Shown: positions 1 to 8,314 of the stretch, piece after piece
How positions within the stretch are numbered: the stretch's first letter is position 1
Layout: each line of letters opens with the position of its first letter
Origin: Thermodesulfobacteriota bacterium
Lineage (GTDB): Bacteria; Desulfobacterota; BSN033; UBA1163
NCBI GenBank assembly: GCA_030024065.1
Contig: JASEIE010000121.1
Span: 1-10,599 of the forward strand
Length of the DNA stretch: 10,599 nucleotides
Direction of reading: 5' to 3'
Program-made: the position numbers and the translations under genes
Notes under the pieces: model-generated
Told to the model about the DNA's origin: nothing
Database searches by the model: none
The model's input: only the letters and a program-made list of their open reading frames with translations

Positions 1-1
1 C

Positions 2-1183
2 AAAGAAGAGGAATTTCCCAAAATATTGATCGTTACAGATATGCTTCTCACCGGTTTCGATGCTCCTATTCTTCAAGTCATGTACCTTGATAAGCTCCTA
101 AGAGAGCACAGACTTCTTCAAGCTGTTGCAAGAACGAATAGGCCCTATAAGGATTTGAAAGAGGCAGGGGTTGTCATTGATTATGTGGGAATACTTAAAG
201 AATTCAAAAAAGCCTTTGAGATGTATAGCGAGGAAGACATCAAAGGAGCCCTGTTCAGTTACGAGAGCGTAAAGGAAGATTTTTTAGTCCTCATAAGAGA
301 AATCCTTGAGATCTTGAAAGAAGTGCCAAGAGATTATGAAAGAGATACCCTGCTTAAGGCCATAGAAGTTCTAACTTCGGATGAGGAAAAAGAAGAGGAA
401 TTTTTAGAGAAGTATAAGAATCTCAGAAAAACCTTTGAGCTTCTTGGTCCGGACGAAGTAAAGCTTGAATATTTTGAACACTACAAATGGATTTCAGCCA
501 TTTACACATTCTATATGAAGATGGTGATTCAGAAGCCTGCTTATGAGGGATATGTCCAAAAGTATTACGACAAAACGGTCCGATTCATTCATAAAGCCAC
601 TGAAATTGAAAAGTTGGAGAAAGAGCTACCAATAATTGCCTTTGACAGTGAATATCTTGAGAGGCTCGCAGAGAGGGTCAAGAACAGAAAAGAGAAGGCT
701 GCCAATATCCTTTTTACATTGAATCGGTTGGTTTTGGTGGATAGGCATAGGAACCCTGTATATGAATCCCTGGTGGAGAAGGTTGAAAGACTCCTTGAGC
801 TATGGAAGGAGAAGACAAAAGATTATGAGAAGATTTACATCGAAGGAGTAAAGGCAGTAAATGAAATAGCCCAGCTTTTTTCGAGACAGAAGTCTCTCCA
901 TTTCTCAGACCTTGAATATGCCCTGCTTCTGGAGATTGAGAAAAAACTTAAAGAAAACGGCTTTGAAAAGGTCGTGAAGGAGCTTTCAAGGAGCCTTGAG
1001 AAACATATGTTTTTCGGCTGGATCAATCAAATCACCATTAAAAAAGAAGTGGAGAGGGAAATAAGAAAATATGTCCGGGGGCTAAAAGGAAAATATAGCC
1101 TCTCTCTGGATGAGATGAATGATCTGCATGAGAGGCTCTTAGAAAGCGTGAAGAATTATGGAACTGCCCAACATACCGCATAA
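2..1183 (+). CDS. hsdR: Type I restriction enzyme HsdR, C-terminal part (5' truncated by window edge)
   Basis: This is the ATP-dependent translocase/endonuclease subunit of a type I restriction-modification complex. Only the last 393 codons are in the window, because the frame is open from base 2 and the start lies off the left edge. The visible part begins at the end of the second RecA-like domain. Helicase motif V is seen as [15 protein letters not shown], followed by motif VI as [12 protein letters not shown], the usual HsdR form. The remaining ~330 residues are charged and helix-rich, as expected for the HsdR C-terminal helical region that docks on the methyltransferase core. The nuclease domain and Walker A/B motifs would be upstream and cannot be checked. 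The stop codon lies inside the start of the next gene (26 bp overlap), so the two are probably translationally coupled. hsdM and hsdS are not visible and are presumably further left. Confidence 0.93.
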   Translation, partial: KEEEFPKILIVTDMLLTGFDAPILQVMYLDKLLREHRLLQAVARTNRPYKDLKEAGVVIDYVGILKEFKKAFEMYSEEDIKGALFSYESVKEDFLVLIREILEILKEVPRDYERDTLLKAIEVLTSDEEKEEEFLEKYKNLRKTFELLGPDEVKLEYFEHYKWISAIYTFYMKMVIQKPAYEGYVQKYYDKTVRFIHKATEIEKLEKELPIIAFDSEYLERLAERVKNRKEKAANILFTLNRLVLVDRHRNPVYESLVEKVERLLELWKEKTKDYEKIYIEGVKAVNEIAQLFSRQKSLHFSDLEYALLLEIEKKLKENGFEKVVKELSRSLEKHMFFGWINQITIKKEVEREIRKYVRGLKGKYSLSLDEMNDLHERLLESVKNYGTAQHTA

Positions 1184-1700
1184 GGTATCTTACCGGGGTG
1201 TCAAGTATCCAAGACTGGAATTCAAAACCGGCGAACTTCTCATTATCCTCCCTTTTGAACAAAAACCTGATCGTCTGCTGGAAAAACATAGGAGCTGGAT
1301 ACTTAATAAGGCAAGGTTTATCAAGGAATGCTTGAAGGATACATCGAATAAGAAATTAGTCAGGAGATCTGAAGAGGAGTTCAAGAGTCTTATTCTCTCA
1401 TTTGTTACGGATGCCTCTGAAGAATTGGGGAAGGATCTGAATAGAGTCTACTTTAGGACGATGAAAACAAAATGGGCGAGTTGCAGCTCAAAAAGAAATC
1501 TGACGATAAACAGGCTGATGAGATTTTTGCCGGAGCCTATACTGAGATATGTAATTTTTCACGAGATCGCTCATCTGAGAGATAAAAGACATAATAGTAG
1601 ATTCTGGAAAAGAATTTTAAAGAGATTTGATAACTACCAGGAATTGGAAAAAGATCTGTTTATATACTGGTTTAAGCTTGCGGGTGGGTTAAAACGATAA
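1158..1700 (+). CDS. YgjP/DUF45-type (SprT-like) zinc metallopeptidase
   Basis: A 180-residue protein of the YgjP-like DUF45 metallopeptidase family. The C-terminal half carries the family signature. [19 protein letters not shown] stretch (residues 103-120) precedes the zinc site H135-E-I-A-H139, with H145 in HNSRFW as the probable third ligand; E136 would be the catalytic base. There is no signal peptide or membrane segment, so it is cytoplasmic. The gene begins 26 bp before the hsdR stop, in another frame, with only a weak ribosome-binding site, which suggests coupling to hsdR translation. From general knowledge, YgjP-like genes are often seen beside type I restriction genes, but no defence function is firmly established. 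The length is slightly short for the family (usually about 220-240). Family assignment is secure; substrate and role are unknown. Confidence 0.85.
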   Translation: MELPNIPHKVSYRGVKYPRLEFKTGELLIILPFEQKPDRLLEKHRSWILNKARFIKECLKDTSNKKLVRRSEEEFKSLILSFVTDASEELGKDLNRVYFRTMKTKWASCSSKRNLTINRLMRFLPEPILRYVIFHEIAHLRDKRHNSRFWKRILKRFDNYQELEKDLFIYWFKLAGGLKR

Positions 1701-1765
1701 CGCGGAGGTGACGCTGTGGCAGCGGCAGGCCGTGCTGATCAGGATGAGGTGGTCGGACCGCACTT

Positions 1766-3676
1766 TCATTGATCGAGAATCTCATCCCTTACCACTCCCA
1801 TGAGGTGGGGGAAGAGATCCCTCATGTGAGGGATTTGCATGGCCCCTATAAATTCCTTTTGGAAATCTTGCTCAATGGTGAGCTCCACATATTCCACTTT
1901 TCTTGCTATTTTCTCCGCATCGGCTCTTTTATCCCTGCTTAAGAGAGCCATCCTGGCGCCATCCCCGGCGGCATTGCCAACGGCATAGACGTTTTTTAGG
2001 TCACAATCAGGGAACATTCCTAATATCATCGCATTCTCAGGATCAATATAAGTTCCAAAGGCTCCTGCCAGAATCACCCTGTCGAGTTTCTCAATACCCA
2101 ATTTTTTCATCATTAATTTGGCCCCGGCATGGAGGGCTCCTTTGGCCAGCTGGACGCTTCTCACATCCTGCTGGGTGATGGTGATCTCTTTTCCAATGGA
2201 GGTCTCATCTTTCCAAGCGATCACAAATTCGGGTTTTTCATCAGAGACTATTAAACGGGAAGAGGGGAGTTCCTTTTTAAAACGGCCGCTCTTATCGATC
2301 ACTCCATTCCGATATAATTCAGCGACAGCATCGATGATCCCTGAGCCGCAGATCCCCTTTGCTTTTACATTTCCTGATTTTGATTTCCAATCAGAATCTC
2401 CGATTACTTTAAAATCGACCCCTAAGGTATCGGCATCGATTCTCACTCGTTCTATTGCCCCAAGAGCGGCCCTCATCCCAAATCGGATATGGGCTCCCTC
2501 GAATGCAGGCCCTGTTGCGCAGGAAGCAGAGAGGAGTTGATTTCTATTTCCCATCACGAGTTCGCCATTTGTTCCAACATCAACGATAAGAACCATCGCA
2601 TCCTGGTTATAAGGCTCTTCAGCGATAAGGACACCGACATTGTCCGCGCCCACAAATCCTGCCTCAACAGGAAGAATGTGGACATTTGCAGAGGGATGGA
2701 CCTTTAATCCCAAATCCCTTGCCTTAATGTCCATGGACCGATTGAGGGCGGGAGGGAAGGGGGATACTCCTAAATATTGGGGGTCGATACCGAGAAGAAG
2801 GTGATGCATCACCGTGTTTCCGACAACGGTCAATTCTAAAATATCGTCAGGAGAGAGCTTTATCCTTTCAGTAATCGTCTGGATCAACTGATTCAATCCA
2901 TTGGTGATTGCCTGATGTAATGTTTGAAGGCCATCCGGATGGGTCATCGTATAGGTGATTCTCGACATCACATCCTCACCATAAATCACCTGGGGATTCA
3001 TCCTCGATTCGGTTGCAACCACCTCTCCATTTCCGAGATTGCAGAGATAAGCCGCCACCGTAGTTGTTCCGACGTCAATAGCAATCCCATAAATTTCCTT
3101 TACATGACCGGGTCTGATATCAAGAATCTCCCTGTCCATCCATACTACTGCCGTAACTTTCCAATTCCCCTCCCTGAGGACGTGGGGAAGCTTCAGGAGG
3201 GCAGGATAGTCAATATCAAGATGGGGAAAATGGTAATTTTGAGAGAGAGCCTTTTTAAGGCGATTGCAATCGCTTCGGAGATCATGAAAGGAAGGAGGGG
3301 TTAGTTCTATGTAGTAAGAAATCAGGGCTGGTTTATGTTCGATCCGCTTTCCTGCTATCTCCTTTCTCACAACCTGTTTTTGAATCAAACTTTCTTCGGG
3401 CACGAAGATCAAAACATTTCCTCGAATCCGGGCAGAACAGGAAAGCCGATACCCTTCCAACCTTTCTGATTCTGATATGAATTTGGCCTCCTCGTCCGTG
3501 AAAGAGGAGAGTTCTCCTTCCAACATCTTGACCTTACATTTTCCACAGGTCTTTTCACCTCCACAGAGAGATTCAATCTGAACTCCTAACTCCCGAGAGG
3601 CTTCGAGGATGGTTTTTCCCTTATGTATCTCGCCTCTTTTACCAGAGGGTTGAAAGGTCACTTTAAATTTCTTCAT
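1766..3676 (-). CDS. RACo-like reductive activator of corrinoid proteins ([2Fe-2S] ferredoxin + DUF4445/ASKHA)
   Basis: A 636-residue ATP-dependent activator that re-reduces inactive Co(II) corrinoid proteins to Co(I). The N-terminal ferredoxin domain (about 1-95) has the [2Fe-2S] ligands C38-x5-C44-x2-C47 and C80. A linker/middle region leads into an ASKHA ATPase of the DUF4445 type from about residue 195. It has phosphate-binding loops DVGTTT (201-206) and DVGTNGE (366-372), and later GICGSGIIDA (441-450) and LAGAFGTYIDPENA (536-549). The length matches RACo from acetogens and related activators. It is the last gene of the methyl-transfer operon, 81 bp after the methyl-THF methyltransferase. 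The ribosome-binding site before its ATG is weak, consistent with a catalyst needed only in small amounts. The match to a corrinoid protein and methyltransferase in the same operon makes the role well supported. Which corrinoid proteins it activates is inferred. Confidence 0.93.
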   Translation of the reverse strand: MKKFKVTFQPSGKRGEIHKGKTILEASRELGVQIESLCGGEKTCGKCKVKMLEGELSSFTDEEAKFISESERLEGYRLSCSARIRGNVLIFVPEESLIQKQVVRKEIAGKRIEHKPALISYYIELTPPSFHDLRSDCNRLKKALSQNYHFPHLDIDYPALLKLPHVLREGNWKVTAVVWMDREILDIRPGHVKEIYGIAIDVGTTTVAAYLCNLGNGEVVATESRMNPQVIYGEDVMSRITYTMTHPDGLQTLHQAITNGLNQLIQTITERIKLSPDDILELTVVGNTVMHHLLLGIDPQYLGVSPFPPALNRSMDIKARDLGLKVHPSANVHILPVEAGFVGADNVGVLIAEEPYNQDAMVLIVDVGTNGELVMGNRNQLLSASCATGPAFEGAHIRFGMRAALGAIERVRIDADTLGVDFKVIGDSDWKSKSGNVKAKGICGSGIIDAVAELYRNGVIDKSGRFKKELPSSRLIVSDEKPEFVIAWKDETSIGKEITITQQDVRSVQLAKGALHAGAKLMMKKLGIEKLDRVILAGAFGTYIDPENAMILGMFPDCDLKNVYAVGNAAGDGARMALLSRDKRADAEKIARKVEYVELTIEQDFQKEFIGAMQIPHMRDLFPHLMGVVRDEILDQ

Positions 3677-3757
3677 CTCTAATTGTTCTGGGTGTGATGA
3701 TTCCGTATGGAAAAGATGATTTGGTATAAGGGTATATAGAAGATTTAAGTGAGGAAG

Positions 3758-4561
3758 TCAAAGTAAAATCTTTTTTTCTCTATAGGCCTTAAGAAATTCG
3801 AGGCAGTAGGGGTCTTGATTGGCGAGGACCTTGCTGGCATAGGCCGATGACACGAGAGCCTGGTCCCGGACATCGATCAGGAGGGTATCGAGGCCGGCGG
3901 CAATGGCCATCGTCAAGAAAGTTCGGTTGATCAATTTCCTTGCAGGAAGCCCCATGCTGACATTACTCACCCCGCAGGTGATGTGGGATTGAGGAAAATT
4001 CGACCGGATCGTTTTGATCGTCTCCAGAGCCACAAGGGCGGCATCGGGTTCCACGGCCACAGAGAGGACGAGGATATCAAAAAAGATATAATCAGGAGGG
4101 ATATCGGCCTGCACCAAATTCTGGTAAAGCCTTTTGGCTATGCCAACCCTTTCTTCAATCGTTTTTGGAATTCCGTGGTCATCCATCAGGAGGACGACGG
4201 TTTTGCATTTCTTCTCGGTGACGAGGGGGAAGAGTTGATCCCATTTTTCTTTTTCACCGGATATGGAATTGAGGATGGGCGGTTCCGAATGGCGGTAGAC
4301 CGAGAGGGCTGCCTTGAGGGCTTCAGGATTGGCGCTGTCGATCATCAGCGGAATAGGGACCTCTTTTTGAACGAGTTCCACCAACCAACAGAGATCATCA
4401 ACCTCATTCCCACCCGCCACACCCGCATTGACGTCCAGAAAATGGGCTCCACATTCATACTGGATTTTCGCCAATTCCCTGAGGAAAGGCTCGTTTCGAT
4501 CCAGGATGGCCTGCCCCACTTTTTGAATGGTGCCGTTAATCGACTCCCCAATCATTATCAT
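3758..4561 (-). CDS. AcsE-like methyltetrahydrofolate:corrinoid protein methyltransferase (MT2)
   Basis: A 267-residue single-domain pterin-binding TIM barrel, the size of Moorella AcsE/MeTr. It should move a methyl group between the corrinoid protein encoded just upstream and tetrahydrofolate, linking the operon to the folate (Wood-Ljungdahl) C1 pool. Visible family features are the N-terminal IGESING, the pterin-site DVNAG at D43, D75 in LMIDSANPEAL, N98 in ILNSISGEK, D162, and GVSNVSMGLPARKLINRTF (197-215). N200 there corresponds to the Asn that assists the MeTr reaction. The C-terminus reads DPYCLEFLKAYREKKILL. It starts 14 bp after the corrinoid-protein stop; a second in-frame ATG two codons in is an alternative. 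A related C-terminal fragment lies at 9988-10050. The direction of transfer in vivo (demethylation feeding folate, or the reverse) cannot be told from sequence. Confidence 0.93.
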   Translation of the reverse strand: MIMIGESINGTIQKVGQAILDRNEPFLRELAKIQYECGAHFLDVNAGVAGGNEVDDLCWLVELVQKEVPIPLMIDSANPEALKAALSVYRHSEPPILNSISGEKEKWDQLFPLVTEKKCKTVVLLMDDHGIPKTIEERVGIAKRLYQNLVQADIPPDYIFFDILVLSVAVEPDAALVALETIKTIRSNFPQSHITCGVSNVSMGLPARKLINRTFLTMAIAAGLDTLLIDVRDQALVSSAYASKVLANQDPYCLEFLKAYREKKILL

Positions 4562-4575
4562 ATGTTTCCATCCCT

Positions 4576-5211
4576 TTAGTGAACCATGAGGGACTTCACG
4601 ACGTCCACGGCAGAGGCAGCGTCCGGCGCATATCCGTCTGCGCCGATTTCTCCGGCAAACTTCTCTGTGAGGGGAGCGCCTCCCACAATCATTTTGACCT
4701 GATTCCTGAGGCCGGCCTTTTCAATCACTTCAATCGTCGTTTTCATCTCTCTCATTGTGGTCGTGAGCAGCGCCGACAGCCCAACCACCTGTGGCTGGTG
4801 GGTCCTGATGGCCTCCACGAATTTATCGGCAGGGACATCAATGCCGAGGTCAACTACTTCAAAGCCCCCTCCCTCGAGCATCATGATTACCAGGTTCTTT
4901 CCAATATCGTGAAGGTCCCCTTTCACCGTCCCTATGAGGACCTTTACCGCCATAGTCCCTGTAGATTTAGAGAGGATGGGCTTCAGGATGGCCATTCCGG
5001 CATGCATGGCCCGGGCAGCGATGAGGACTTCAGGGATGTATATCTCACCGCTTTTAAATTTGACTCCGATTCGGTCCATTGCTTGAAGAAGGCCATCTTT
5101 CAGAATCACTTCCGCCGACTCCCCTCTATCCAAAGCCTCCTGAGTCAGTCTCTTGGCTTCATCCATTTTCCCTTGCGAAAGGGCTGAATAAAATATTTCC
5201 TTGTCAACCAT
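4576..5211 (-). CDS. Methyltransferase cognate corrinoid (B12-binding) protein
   Basis: A 211-residue two-domain cobalamin carrier. The N-terminal helical cap (B12-binding-2 type, about residues 1-85) has the usual DGLLQAMDRIG and YIPEVLIAARAM stretches. The C-terminal Rossmann-like domain carries the base-off/His-on signature: GTVKGDLHDIGKNLV with D-x-H-x-x-G, then SALLTTT about 40 residues on, then VGGAP. The His (residue 101 from this start) would be the lower cobalt ligand. The length is standard for MtaC/MtbC/MtvC-type proteins. It would shuttle the methyl group between the putative substrate methyltransferase upstream and the AcsE-like enzyme downstream. The start is placed at 5211 because GGAGGTG sits 4-5 bases before that ATG. 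A frame-matched ATG at 5223 also has a weaker AAGGA, so a 215-residue form is possible. Confidence 0.94.
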   Translation of the reverse strand: MVDKEIFYSALSQGKMDEAKRLTQEALDRGESAEVILKDGLLQAMDRIGVKFKSGEIYIPEVLIAARAMHAGMAILKPILSKSTGTMAVKVLIGTVKGDLHDIGKNLVIMMLEGGGFEVVDLGIDVPADKFVEAIRTHQPQVVGLSALLTTTMREMKTTIEVIEKAGLRNQVKMIVGGAPLTEKFAGEIGADGYAPDAASAVDVVKSLMVH

Positions 5212-5221
5212 TTGCACCTCC
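5212..5221 (-). promoter_or_regulatory. Strong Shine-Dalgarno deciding the corrinoid-protein start
   Basis: On the minus strand the bases just before the ATG at 5211 read GGAGGTGCAA, a near-perfect anti-16S match at close spacing. The first codons of the longer reading (ATG GAG GTG CAA) are therefore probably the ribosome-binding site and not coding. The upstream ATG at 5223 has a second, weaker AAGGA about 7 bases away. Confidence 0.6.
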
Positions 5222-5254
5222 ATCTATTTTTCCTTAACGTGTCCGTTGTTCCAT

Positions 5255-6322
5255 TCAGATTTTCTTTCCATAAATTCCGACCTCCTGGAGATACCGGCAC
5301 ATCTCGATCAGCGCCTCAAGCTGGATACTCTCGTGGGCTGATCCGGCAATGGAGAGAAAAAATCCGCCCCCCTCCATTCCCTCTATTAGACACCGGTCCA
5401 CTTCCTCCCTGACCAAGGATAAATCGGATTGGCATAAGATCTGATTCCCGTCCATATTTCCTAAAAGAACCAGATCTTTACCGAACTCTTTTTTGATCTC
5501 CTTCATATCCATTCCCGCGGCCGGTTCTATGCCGTGAATTCCCTTAATCCCTGCTTCGATTACCATGGGAATATAATCACGGATATATCCTTCCGAATGC
5601 CAGAATACAGGAACCGGAATCGAATCGACAATACGGCGGTAATAAGGAAAAGCAAGCTCTTTAAAATCCGATGGCGACACATAACCATGGCCCTTGAAGC
5701 CCATGTCGTCACCCATGATGACGAAGTCGATCCCAAGATCCACCGCGTATTTCGAGGTTTCAATAAACCATTCTGTTTTCGACTCGACACTTTGCTCGAT
5801 CAACGTCCTTTTGTCAAACAGGGCATAGCAGAACTCAATAAATCCGAAGCATTCAATGGTTAAACCGAGCGGGCCGGTATGGGAGAAGAGGACGTGAGGA
5901 TAGTCAGAATAATCTTTTTTCCAATGGTCGATCAGGCTTTTATCGTATCGTTCATTTAACCTCAACTCGGGGGAATACTTTAGGAGGTCCTCCTGGCTGA
6001 CTAAAGCTCCTCCTACGTATCGGCCATGTTTCCATCGCCTCCCAAATTCATCGATTCCGTTCCAACCTGCGACCCCGGAACCTCCTAATGATTCCTCAGG
6101 GGGCGGCGGATTGGGTGAATATCCCAATCCGGAGGGGATTCCTTCACACCATGTCTTTCGGGCCATGACGAAAATATCAACGCCGAGTTTCTTCCAGGTC
6201 TCCACCATATTTCCATTTCCGATCGCCTTGACAAACCTGGCATCAATCGCATTAAAGAAGAGAGGGACCCTGTCCGGTTCCTTGTGTCGTATGGTTGTGA
6301 GGACTCTTTCTCTTGAATTCAT
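5255..6322 (-). CDS. Uroporphyrinogen-decarboxylase-fold protein, putative substrate:corrinoid methyltransferase (MT1)
   Basis: A 355-residue URO-D-fold protein of the type that includes MtaA/MtbA/CmuA-like cobalamin methyltransferases. The N-terminus MNSRERVLTTIRHKEPDRVP is the standard URO-D opening. Later blocks are VIMGDDMGFKGHGYVSP (201-217), PVPVFWHSEGYI (236-247), GIEPAAGMDM (264-273) and LVLLGNMDG (284-292). No signal peptide is seen, so it is cytoplasmic. Lying directly before a corrinoid protein, it probably demethylates the imported substrate and loads methyl on the corrinoid. A true heme-pathway decarboxylase is unlikely in this setting. MtaA/MtbA/CmuA-type enzymes bind zinc through an H-x-C motif; here the equivalent is H242-S-E244, so metal binding, if any, must differ. 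The start at 6322 is chosen for AAGGAG seven bases upstream; an ATG at 6358 in frame has no ribosome-binding site. The substrate is unknown. Confidence 0.87.
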   Translation of the reverse strand: MNSRERVLTTIRHKEPDRVPLFFNAIDARFVKAIGNGNMVETWKKLGVDIFVMARKTWCEGIPSGLGYSPNPPPPEESLGGSGVAGWNGIDEFGRRWKHGRYVGGALVSQEDLLKYSPELRLNERYDKSLIDHWKKDYSDYPHVLFSHTGPLGLTIECFGFIEFCYALFDKRTLIEQSVESKTEWFIETSKYAVDLGIDFVIMGDDMGFKGHGYVSPSDFKELAFPYYRRIVDSIPVPVFWHSEGYIRDYIPMVIEAGIKGIHGIEPAAGMDMKEIKKEFGKDLVLLGNMDGNQILCQSDLSLVREEVDRCLIEGMEGGGFFLSIAGSAHESIQLEALIEMCRYLQEVGIYGKKI

Positions 6323-6362
6323 CAATGCGCTCCTTTTATCCGTTCTACTACCGATCATTCAC

Positions 6363-6416
6363 TCACGGCGCAATGTTTCGACTGAGGGATTCCAACAAAC
6401 TTTTTATCTCTTTCAT
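6363..6416 (-). CDS. Possible 17-residue leader/small peptide between dctM and the URO-D gene
   Basis: In the 178-bp gap between dctM and the methyltransferase gene the minus strand has ATG at 6416 with GAGGGGG 4 bases upstream and a stop at 6363. It encodes MKEIKSLLESLSRNIAP, which would form an amphipathic helix. It may be a real small protein, a relic of a longer gene, or chance. No family is recognised. Confidence 0.2.
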   Translation of the reverse strand: MKEIKSLLESLSRNIAP

Positions 6417-6500
6417 CTTGCCCCCTCATCTGCGCAGGTCAGTGATTGTCAGTTTAAATTCTATTTTTGCTTGCCGGGGATAACGCTGGCTCATCCTGTC

Positions 6501-7805
6501 CTAATAGGTGATAAGGCCCGGTAAAAAAGTAGCAATCTGTGGGAAAATCACTAATATAATCGTTACAATAATCAATGCCGCAAGGAAGGGGAATATTCCC
6601 CTAAAGATTTTCTCAAGCGGCACATCAGGAGATATTCCCTTAATGACAAATACATTGACCCCTACCGGCGGCGTGATCACCCCCATCTCGGCTAAGAGCA
6701 CAATGATGACCCCAAACCAGATGAGATCAAAGCCGAGCTTCTTAACGAGCGGGAAAAAGATGGGGATGGTAAGCACGATGAGAGCCATGGAATCCATAAA
6801 GAAGCCGCCTATAAAGTATATGAAGATAATGATCCCCATGACAGCCATCGGGGGTATGGGAAGTCCCCCGAGCCAATCAGCCAGCGCGAAGGGTATCCTC
6901 GATACCGCCATGAACTTACCAAAGATGATAGCCCCGGTGATAATGAATAAAACCATACAAGATGTTCGCAAGCCTTCTTTGCCGGCTTCAAAAAATGACC
7001 GCCAGGTTAGCTGTCGCCGGGCCAAGCCGATGAGCAAGGTGCCGCCGGCCCCGATTGCTCCAGCCTGAGTGGGACCGAACCAGCCGAGAAATAAGCCTCC
7101 AATGGCCATAACGAAAAGAATCAAAGTCTCAATAATTCCTGTTGTTGATATAAGCTTCTCTTTCCAACTGGTTGGGGGGCCAGGGGGACCGATGGAGGGT
7201 TTGCGCCAGCAAAGAATAGCCACTGTTGCTGCAAAAAAGATGCTCAGGAGTATCCCAGGCAATATCCCGGCTACGAAAAGCTTGCCTATGGATTCCTCCG
7301 TCATTATCCCATAGACAATAAGGACAGTGCTCGGTGGGATAAGGATGCCAAGAGTGCCGGCAGCAGCGACAGTACCGGTGGCGAGTGTGTCATCGTACTT
7401 ATATTTCTTCATCTCCGGAAGCGCTATCTGGCCCATGGTCGCTGCCGTTGCCGTGCTTGACCCACAGATAGCGCCAAAGCCGGCACAGGCAAAGACGGTG
7501 GCTATGGTCAGGCCGCCCCGGAGGTGCCCTACCCAGGCATAGGTCGTCTTGTAGAGCCTTCGGCTAATTCCCGAAGCAAAGGCGAAGGTTCCCATAAGAA
7601 TGAACATGGGGATAACGCTTAACGGATAAGAGGAAAAAGTGTCAAAGATATCGCGGCTAAGAAGATTAAGCGCCGCTTTTAGGGTAGTTAAATAAGCAAA
7701 ACCAACAAATCCAACCAAGGCCATGGCGAAGGCAATCGGCATTCTGAGCAGAAAGAGTGAGACGAGAAGGCCGATACCGACGATGCCTGCGGCAACTGGG
7801 CTCAT
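6501..7805 (-). CDS. dctM: TRAP transporter large permease (DctM)
   Basis: A 434-residue inner-membrane protein, full length for the DctM family, that carries out Na+-driven substrate transport in a tripartite TRAP system. Long hydrophobic segments run throughout, about 11-13 by eye. The family hallmarks are present: VIPMFILMGTFAFASGI (64-80), GFGAICGSSTATAATMG (109-125), TLGILIPPST (151-160), GWFGPTQAGAIGA (241-253), and near the end GFFMDSMALIVLTIPIFFP (334-352) and LAEMGVITPPVGVNVFVIKG (371-390). Its ATG overlaps the dctQ stop as ATGA, so the two permeases should be translationally coupled in near 1:1 ratio. A GAGGA lies about 10 bases upstream inside dctQ. It is followed by a 178-bp gap before the methyltransferase genes on the same strand. 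Confidence 0.96.
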   Translation of the reverse strand: MSPVAAGIVGIGLLVSLFLLRMPIAFAMALVGFVGFAYLTTLKAALNLLSRDIFDTFSSYPLSVIPMFILMGTFAFASGISRRLYKTTYAWVGHLRGGLTIATVFACAGFGAICGSSTATAATMGQIALPEMKKYKYDDTLATGTVAAAGTLGILIPPSTVLIVYGIMTEESIGKLFVAGILPGILLSIFFAATVAILCWRKPSIGPPGPPTSWKEKLISTTGIIETLILFVMAIGGLFLGWFGPTQAGAIGAGGTLLIGLARRQLTWRSFFEAGKEGLRTSCMVLFIITGAIIFGKFMAVSRIPFALADWLGGLPIPPMAVMGIIIFIYFIGGFFMDSMALIVLTIPIFFPLVKKLGFDLIWFGVIIVLLAEMGVITPPVGVNVFVIKGISPDVPLEKIFRGIFPFLAALIIVTIILVIFPQIATFLPGLITY

Positions 7806-8293
7806 TTCTGCACTATCCTCTTCAGCGATTTAAGAAACTCCAGTAACAAAACCAACCAGACGGGAACACTGGCAAGGGAAATACTATAAGCAAAAGGATA
7901 AAAGGGTATGCTGGCAGTTGCACTATACTCGCCCGAGGTTTGAAAGGAGTAACCGAGCACACAAAGTCGCCAAATAATCAAACTGAAGAGTCCTATTCCA
8001 AGAAGAAGAACAAAGCTTTTGATAACTGCCTGGGCACGCCTTGGCAGCCGAGCAATAAAAAATTCTACCTGGATATGCCGGCGGAGAATCAGCAACATGC
8101 CAGCAGCAAAGGCAATTGCCACTATCTGGGAAAGCATGACGATGTCAATAGCGCCAAAGAGAGGCCAAAGAAAGACCTTAGCCCCCACCACATCGATACA
8201 GGTGATAGCCATTATCACCAGCAGCCCGGCAAGCCCTATTCCCTCAAATAAGCTACATAACCGGCGATTGAACTTTTCAAATTTGTCTAACAC
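7802..8293 (-). CDS. dctQ: TRAP transporter small permease (DctQ)
   Basis: A 163-residue four-helix membrane subunit that pairs with DctM. Hydrophobic segments are at about 17-34, 49-69, 90-110 and 133-153. The typical LILRRHIQVEFFIARLP loop (68-84), with the H-x-V-E pattern of DctQ proteins, follows helix 2. The start is placed at GTG 8293 because AAGGA lies seven bases upstream and the next residues, LDKFEKFNRRL, look like a normal DctQ N-terminus. An in-frame ATG at 8359 would add a 22-residue Gly/Pro-rich leader encoded by a GC-rich hairpin, without a ribosome-binding site, and is judged not to be coding. The stop overlaps the dctM start by 4 bp. Confidence 0.92.
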   Translation of the reverse strand: MLDKFEKFNRRLCSLFEGIGLAGLLVIMAITCIDVVGAKVFLWPLFGAIDIVMLSQIVAIAFAAGMLLILRRHIQVEFFIARLPRRAQAVIKSFVLLLGIGLFSLIIWRLCVLGYSFQTSGEYSATASIPFYPFAYSISLASVPVWLVLLLEFLKSLKRIVQK

Positions 8294-8314
8294 GGTGTTT
8301 TCCTTACCATCTGC

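Noticed and set aside
1701..1765. Bidirectional terminator between the convergent genes
   Set aside because: Only short stems (for example CGCTG/CAGCG at 1712-1724) without a T-run on either strand.
1903..3304. Several plus-strand frames opposite the RACo gene
   Set aside because: No recognisable domains and low-quality starts; they overlap a clear ASKHA/ferredoxin protein.
3983..5187. Two long plus-strand open frames (about 200 codons each) across the methyltransferase and corrinoid genes
   Set aside because: They are antisense to well-recognised genes, carry no family motifs, and are shadows of the opposite strand's codon bias.
6323..6358. N-terminal extension of the URO-D-fold protein from ATG 6358
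   Set aside because: The canonical URO-D N-terminus starts at 6322 with AAGGAG at proper spacing; the upstream ATG has none.
6508..7542. Plus-strand open frames opposite dctM
   Set aside because: They are antisense to a full-length DctM with all its hallmark motifs; their composition follows from the reverse of hydrophobic codons.
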